Assembly (NCBI GenBank): GCA_003641415.1
Contig: QNAG01000038.1
Location: forward strand, 1 to 15,277
From: Candidatus Zixiibacteriota bacterium
GTDB lineage: Bacteria; Zixibacteria; MSB-5A5; GN15; FEB-12
Direction: 5' to 3'
Length of the DNA stretch: 15,277 nt
The number at the start of each line of letters is the position of its first letter. Positions within the stretch are counted from its first letter, which is position 1. Both the position numbers and the translations under genes were made by a program. Of this stretch, positions 15,232 through 15,277 are shown one piece after another. The notes beneath the pieces are model-generated. The model was given only the letters and a program-made list of their open reading frames with translations, was not told where the DNA came from and made no database searches.

Positions 15232-15277
15232 ATGAAAAAACTTTCGCGAGATGAATTCCAAAATAGACTGGCAAAAA
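15232..15277 (+). CDS. Start of an unidentified gene downstream of kdsA (3' end outside window)
   Basis: An ATG at 15232, ten bases after the kdsA stop, opens a frame that runs off the window edge after 15 codons (MKKLSRDEFQNRLAK). The short spacing suggests the same operon. A lysine/arginine-rich lead ending in RLAK would suit the segment before the first HAD motif of KdsC (KDO-8-phosphate phosphatase), a common neighbour of kdsA, but the visible part contains no diagnostic motif. The purine-rich AGAGA (15219-15224) is a weak possible SD. Confidence 0.5.
   Translation, partial: MKKLSRDEFQNRLAK

Noticed and set aside
1..15277. Mobile element, defence island, CRISPR array, tRNA or rRNA
   Set aside because: No transposase, integrase, direct-repeat array, terminal inverted repeats or RNA-gene consensus was seen on either strand; all genes are housekeeping or envelope functions.

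Overview
The window is an ordinary, tightly packed bacterial chromosome segment with every supportable gene on the + strand. It suggests a Gram-negative (LPS-making) bacterium: kdsA encodes KDO-8-phosphate synthase, there is a MacAB/LolCDE-type envelope transporter, and an exported prolyl oligopeptidase. PurN carries a KYGGKGMFGHHVHEAV-type motif that I associate with Bacteroidetes and relatives, and translation signals are a mix of clear Shine-Dalgarno (SD) sites and SD-less starts. An FCB-group or candidate-phylum origin (for example Zixibacteria-like) is my best guess, but it is inference only. There are no phage, IS, integron, CRISPR, tRNA or rRNA signatures.

Layout. Positions 1-2264: the 3' part of rsmI (16S rRNA 2'-O-methyltransferase), a 4-bp overlap into a PAP2-family membrane phosphatase, then lgt (prolipoprotein diacylglyceryl transferase). 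Positions 2415-4109: a stand-alone YgiQ-type radical SAM protein preceded by a promoter-like sequence placed so that transcription would begin at or next to the start codon. Positions 4228-7522: a purine cluster, purN-purC-purH, with two promoter-like sequences upstream of purN; it covers the formyltransfer to GAR, SAICAR synthesis, and the last two steps to IMP. Positions 7679-11992: a four-gene export operon, adaptor - permease - permease - ATPase, in which two MacB-type permeases are tandem diverged paralogues and the ATPase is a separate gene. Positions 12216-14345: an exported prolyl oligopeptidase (S9A). Positions 14428-15277: kdsA of the metal-dependent class, then the first 15 codons of another gene, possibly kdsC.

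How genes work together: lgt and the PAP2 protein may both act on phospholipids at the inner membrane; the pur genes form one pathway; adaptor, permeases and ATPase should form one membrane complex; kdsA and the next gene probably belong to KDO synthesis. I found no convincing undescribed system. The observations most worth a second look are the leaderless-type starts of the YgiQ gene and kdsA, the second four-cysteine site in YgiQ, and the split, doubled-permease transporter.
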